Assembly: GCA_036501185.1 (NCBI GenBank) | Contig: DASYAU010000168.1 | Location: forward strand, 1 to 64,000 | DNA: 64,000 nt | From: Korobacter sp036501185 | GTDB taxonomy: Bacteria; Acidobacteriota; Terriglobia; Terriglobales; Acidobacteriaceae | Direction: 5' to 3' | Part shown: positions 62,121 through 64,000 of the stretch, one piece after another | Layout: each line of letters begins with the position of its first letter | Numbering within the stretch: the stretch's first letter is position 1 | Translations under genes and position numbers: made by a program | Notes under the pieces: model-generated | What the model saw: the letters and a program-made list of their open reading frames with translations, nothing else | Database searches by the model: none | Told to the model about the DNA's origin: nothing

Positions 62121-64000
62121 ATGCTCCGGATCGCGCTCCGTAACATCCAGAACGCAGGCACCTTTGTGTGTGCTGTCTTGCTAGCCTCAACACCCGCGCT
62201 TTCACAAGCGCCCATTCGCTCAATTCAGCAGCGGTCCATCGTCTCGCTGGCCCCGAGTCCGCGGCCTCAAGGGGCCAGCCTCGCCCGCCATGCAGGCGAA
62301 GCAACCTTTGAACATGCTCCTGAGAACTATCACGTCTTTGCCGCCACCAGCGTGGGAGAACACGCCAGCTTCGAAACCCTTACCCTCACCTTTGCGGGCG
62401 AGACCACGCTCAGCAACATCAAGCTCGCTAACAAAGACTTCGTCATTGAGCCCGGTGGCTCCTGCTATGCAGGAAACCATTACTCCGCGGGTCAAAACTG
62501 CTCGCTGCTCGTGCGTTTCACCCCGCAAGGCCCCGGACACCGCTTGGGCTTTCTCAAGATCTCACACTCTTCTGAGTCCTCTCCCGCGAGCATCGGCCTC
62601 GTCGGCAATGGCTATGCACCTGTCGTCAGCTTCACTCCGTCCCAGATCTCCACTGTCACGGGAACCGTGAGCTCCGGCACCGGAACCCTCAAGAGTGCAA
62701 GCAATATGGCCGTCGATGGAGGCGATACCCTTTACATCGCCGATGTCGGAAATAGTCTCATCAAAGAGATTGATTCTAGCGCTGCGATCAATACCATCTC
62801 GCCGGCTTTTGCCACCCCGCAGTCGCTTGCCGTGGACACCCTCGGCATCATTTACTCGGCCAACGTCTCGGCGAGTACGTACTACTTCAGCTATTTCGCC
62901 CCTTGGGCAACCCAAACTGCGTATGGCACCACGTACGCTCCCGGGAGCTGTACGCCCAGCGCTACGTGCCCATTGACTACAGTCGGTATGTCTAAACCGG
63001 CCAACATGTCCATCGACAACTACGACAACCTGTTTTTCGAGGAAGGCACCAAGGGCGCGGCCGAGATGCCGGTTACCAACGTTTCAGGGGGAACCGGTTC
63101 TTTCAACTTGTGGTATCTCACGAACCAGTTCATCTACTCCAACGGCACTCCGGCGTCCTTCGCCGTCGATGCCAATGGCAATCTCTATAACACCTACATT
63201 TATTCAACCGCCAACACCTGCTATCTGCTCCAGGAGCCACTCTACAATGCCGAGTACTCACCCACCGCGAACCGCGTCGCGGGCGGCACGAAGTGTGGCT
63301 TCTCCGGCGACGGCGGCCAGGGTCGCACCGCCGAGATCAGTTCCACCATCGGACAAATCACCTTTGATATCGCCGGCAACCTCTACTTCGCCGACGCAGG
63401 CAATCAGCGTGTCCGCCGCATCGACGCCGCCACCGGCATCATTACCACCATCGCCGGCAACGGTACCGCAGGCTATAGTGGCGATACCAACGCCGCTACC
63501 TCCGCCACCCTCAGTAATCCCACCGGCGTCGCCGTCGATTCCCAGGGACAGGTCTATATCCTCAGCAATGCGCCAACCGCTGGGCCAACCCAGGTAATTC
63601 GTAAAGTCGGCGTCAAGGGATACCACAAATTTTCTTCCCAGTTGAAAGGCACCAGCAGCGCCCCCACTGTCTTCACCGTCGCCAATACCGGCAACCAAAC
63701 TCTCACCCTGAGTGCGGACGCGGTGCTTTCCGGTAGCAATCCGTCCGACTTCGCCATCGATCCAGGCACCACCACCTGTACGCTAACCGCCGGCACAACC
63801 ATCGCCGCCGGCCGCAGTTGCAAGATCGGCATTGTCTTCCAGCCCTCCGGCACAGCGACCTACTCCGCGAACCTCCAGCTTCAAGACAATACCGTAACCG
63901 GCACCAACACCATTTCCGTTACCGGTACCGGCATCTTGAACACGCCCACCATCGCGATCACCTCACCTGCCAAAAATGCCACCATCACCCACGGCACCAC
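62121..64000 (+). CDS. Secreted NHL-repeat / choice-of-anchor-D protein, 3' end cut by window
   Basis: The reading from ATG 62121 (AAAGG 8 nt upstream) is open to the window edge, 626 residues seen. Signal peptide ends TPALSQA. An Ig-like choice-of-anchor D segment comes first (FAGETTLSNIKLANKDFVIE...CSLLVRFTPQGPG). NHL beta-propeller blades follow (NMAVDGGDTLYIADVGNSLIKEID; GNLYFADAGNQRVRRIDAATGIITTIAGNG), then a second Ig-like domain (FTVANTGNQTLTLSADAV...CKIGIVFQPSGTATYSANL) and the beginning of a third. Such large secreted proteins are common in Acidobacteriota. The function is unknown, probably surface adhesion or binding. Confidence 0.85.
   Translation, partial: MLRIALRNIQNAGTFVCAVLLASTPALSQAPIRSIQQRSIVSLAPSPRPQGASLARHAGEATFEHAPENYHVFAATSVGEHASFETLTLTFAGETTLSNIKLANKDFVIEPGGSCYAGNHYSAGQNCSLLVRFTPQGPGHRLGFLKISHSSESSPASIGLVGNGYAPVVSFTPSQISTVTGTVSSGTGTLKSASNMAVDGGDTLYIADVGNSLIKEIDSSAAINTISPAFATPQSLAVDTLGIIYSANVSASTYYFSYFAPWATQTAYGTTYAPGSCTPSATCPLTTVGMSKPANMSIDNYDNLFFEEGTKGAAEMPVTNVSGGTGSFNLWYLTNQFIYSNGTPASFAVDANGNLYNTYIYSTANTCYLLQEPLYNAEYSPTANRVAGGTKCGFSGDGGQGRTAEISSTIGQITFDIAGNLYFADAGNQRVRRIDAATGIITTIAGNGTAGYSGDTNAATSATLSNPTGVAVDSQGQVYILSNAPTAGPTQVIRKVGVKGYHKFSSQLKGTSSAPTVFTVANTGNQTLTLSADAVLSGSNPSDFAIDPGTTTCTLTAGTTIAAGRSCKIGIVFQPSGTATYSANLQLQDNTVTGTNTISVTGTGILNTPTIAITSPAKNATITHGT

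Noticed and set aside
1..64000. tRNA, rRNA, CRISPR arrays, insertion sequences, prophage genes
   Set aside because: I looked for regularly spaced repeats, transposase or integrase motifs and cloverleaf-like segments in the non-coding gaps and saw none that stand up.

Overview
The window is GC-rich, densely packed DNA that reads like a soil Acidobacteriota genome (Terriglobia / Koribacter-like). The clues are a very large Oar-type TonB receptor with an N-terminal carboxypeptidase-regulatory domain, an 'orphan' double-unit ABC permease of the acidobacterial ADOP type with no ATPase beside it, a secreted NHL/choice-of-anchor protein, and many 4-base ATGA/GTGA gene overlaps. This assignment is inferred from protein content. 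No rRNA or tRNA gene, CRISPR array, IS element or phage gene was seen.

Region 1 (1-8706, minus strand) is a Wzx/Wzy-type exopolysaccharide operon. In transcription order it holds a NusG/RfaH-like antiterminator, a large SLBB-repeat Wza-like export protein, a Wzz-type chain-length protein, a flippase, an O-antigen ligase/polymerase, a GT2 glycosyltransferase and a priming sugar transferase cut by the left edge. Region 2 (8782-12214, minus) is an outer-membrane barrel protein, a small cytochrome c, a CuA-type cupredoxin, a lipoprotein cytochrome c and a nucleotidyltransferase-family protein.

Region 3 (12328-25845) is the most unusual part. Nine minus-strand genes are joined by overlaps or gaps of 0-8 bp. 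They encode five cobalamin-binding-type radical SAM enzymes (two tandem paralogous pairs plus one), two methyltransferases, a methyltransferase-amidohydrolase fusion and a compact radical SAM protein with C-terminal cysteines. Divergently transcribed are an HPr-kinase-like protein and a 121-residue protein that looks like a free copy of that kinase's N-terminal domain. I see no precursor peptide and no known pathway that fits; this is the best candidate for an undescribed biosynthetic system.

Region 4 (26003-33964, plus) is a two-component system followed by TolC, adaptor and RND pump genes, with repeat boxes upstream suggesting self-regulation. Region 5 (34012-47213) looks like a D-amino-acid / peptidoglycan-fragment utilisation locus. 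It contains a DD-carboxypeptidase fused to a D-aminoacylase, an amino acid permease, an N-succinylamino acid racemase-like enolase, a GNAT acyltransferase, a MurR/RpiR regulator with two repeated operator-like sites, an Oar-like TonB receptor and a serine beta-lactamase-fold hydrolase.

Region 6 (47405-56157) holds a NiCoT metal transporter, the ADOP permease, a second APC permease and a PaoABC-like molybdenum aldehyde oxidoreductase. Region 7 (56448-61796) is a signalling set: a receiver, a TonB receptor, a YfiR/DUF4154 protein, a histidine kinase with a YfiN-like periplasmic domain, and a second receiver. The right edge cuts a secreted NHL-repeat protein.
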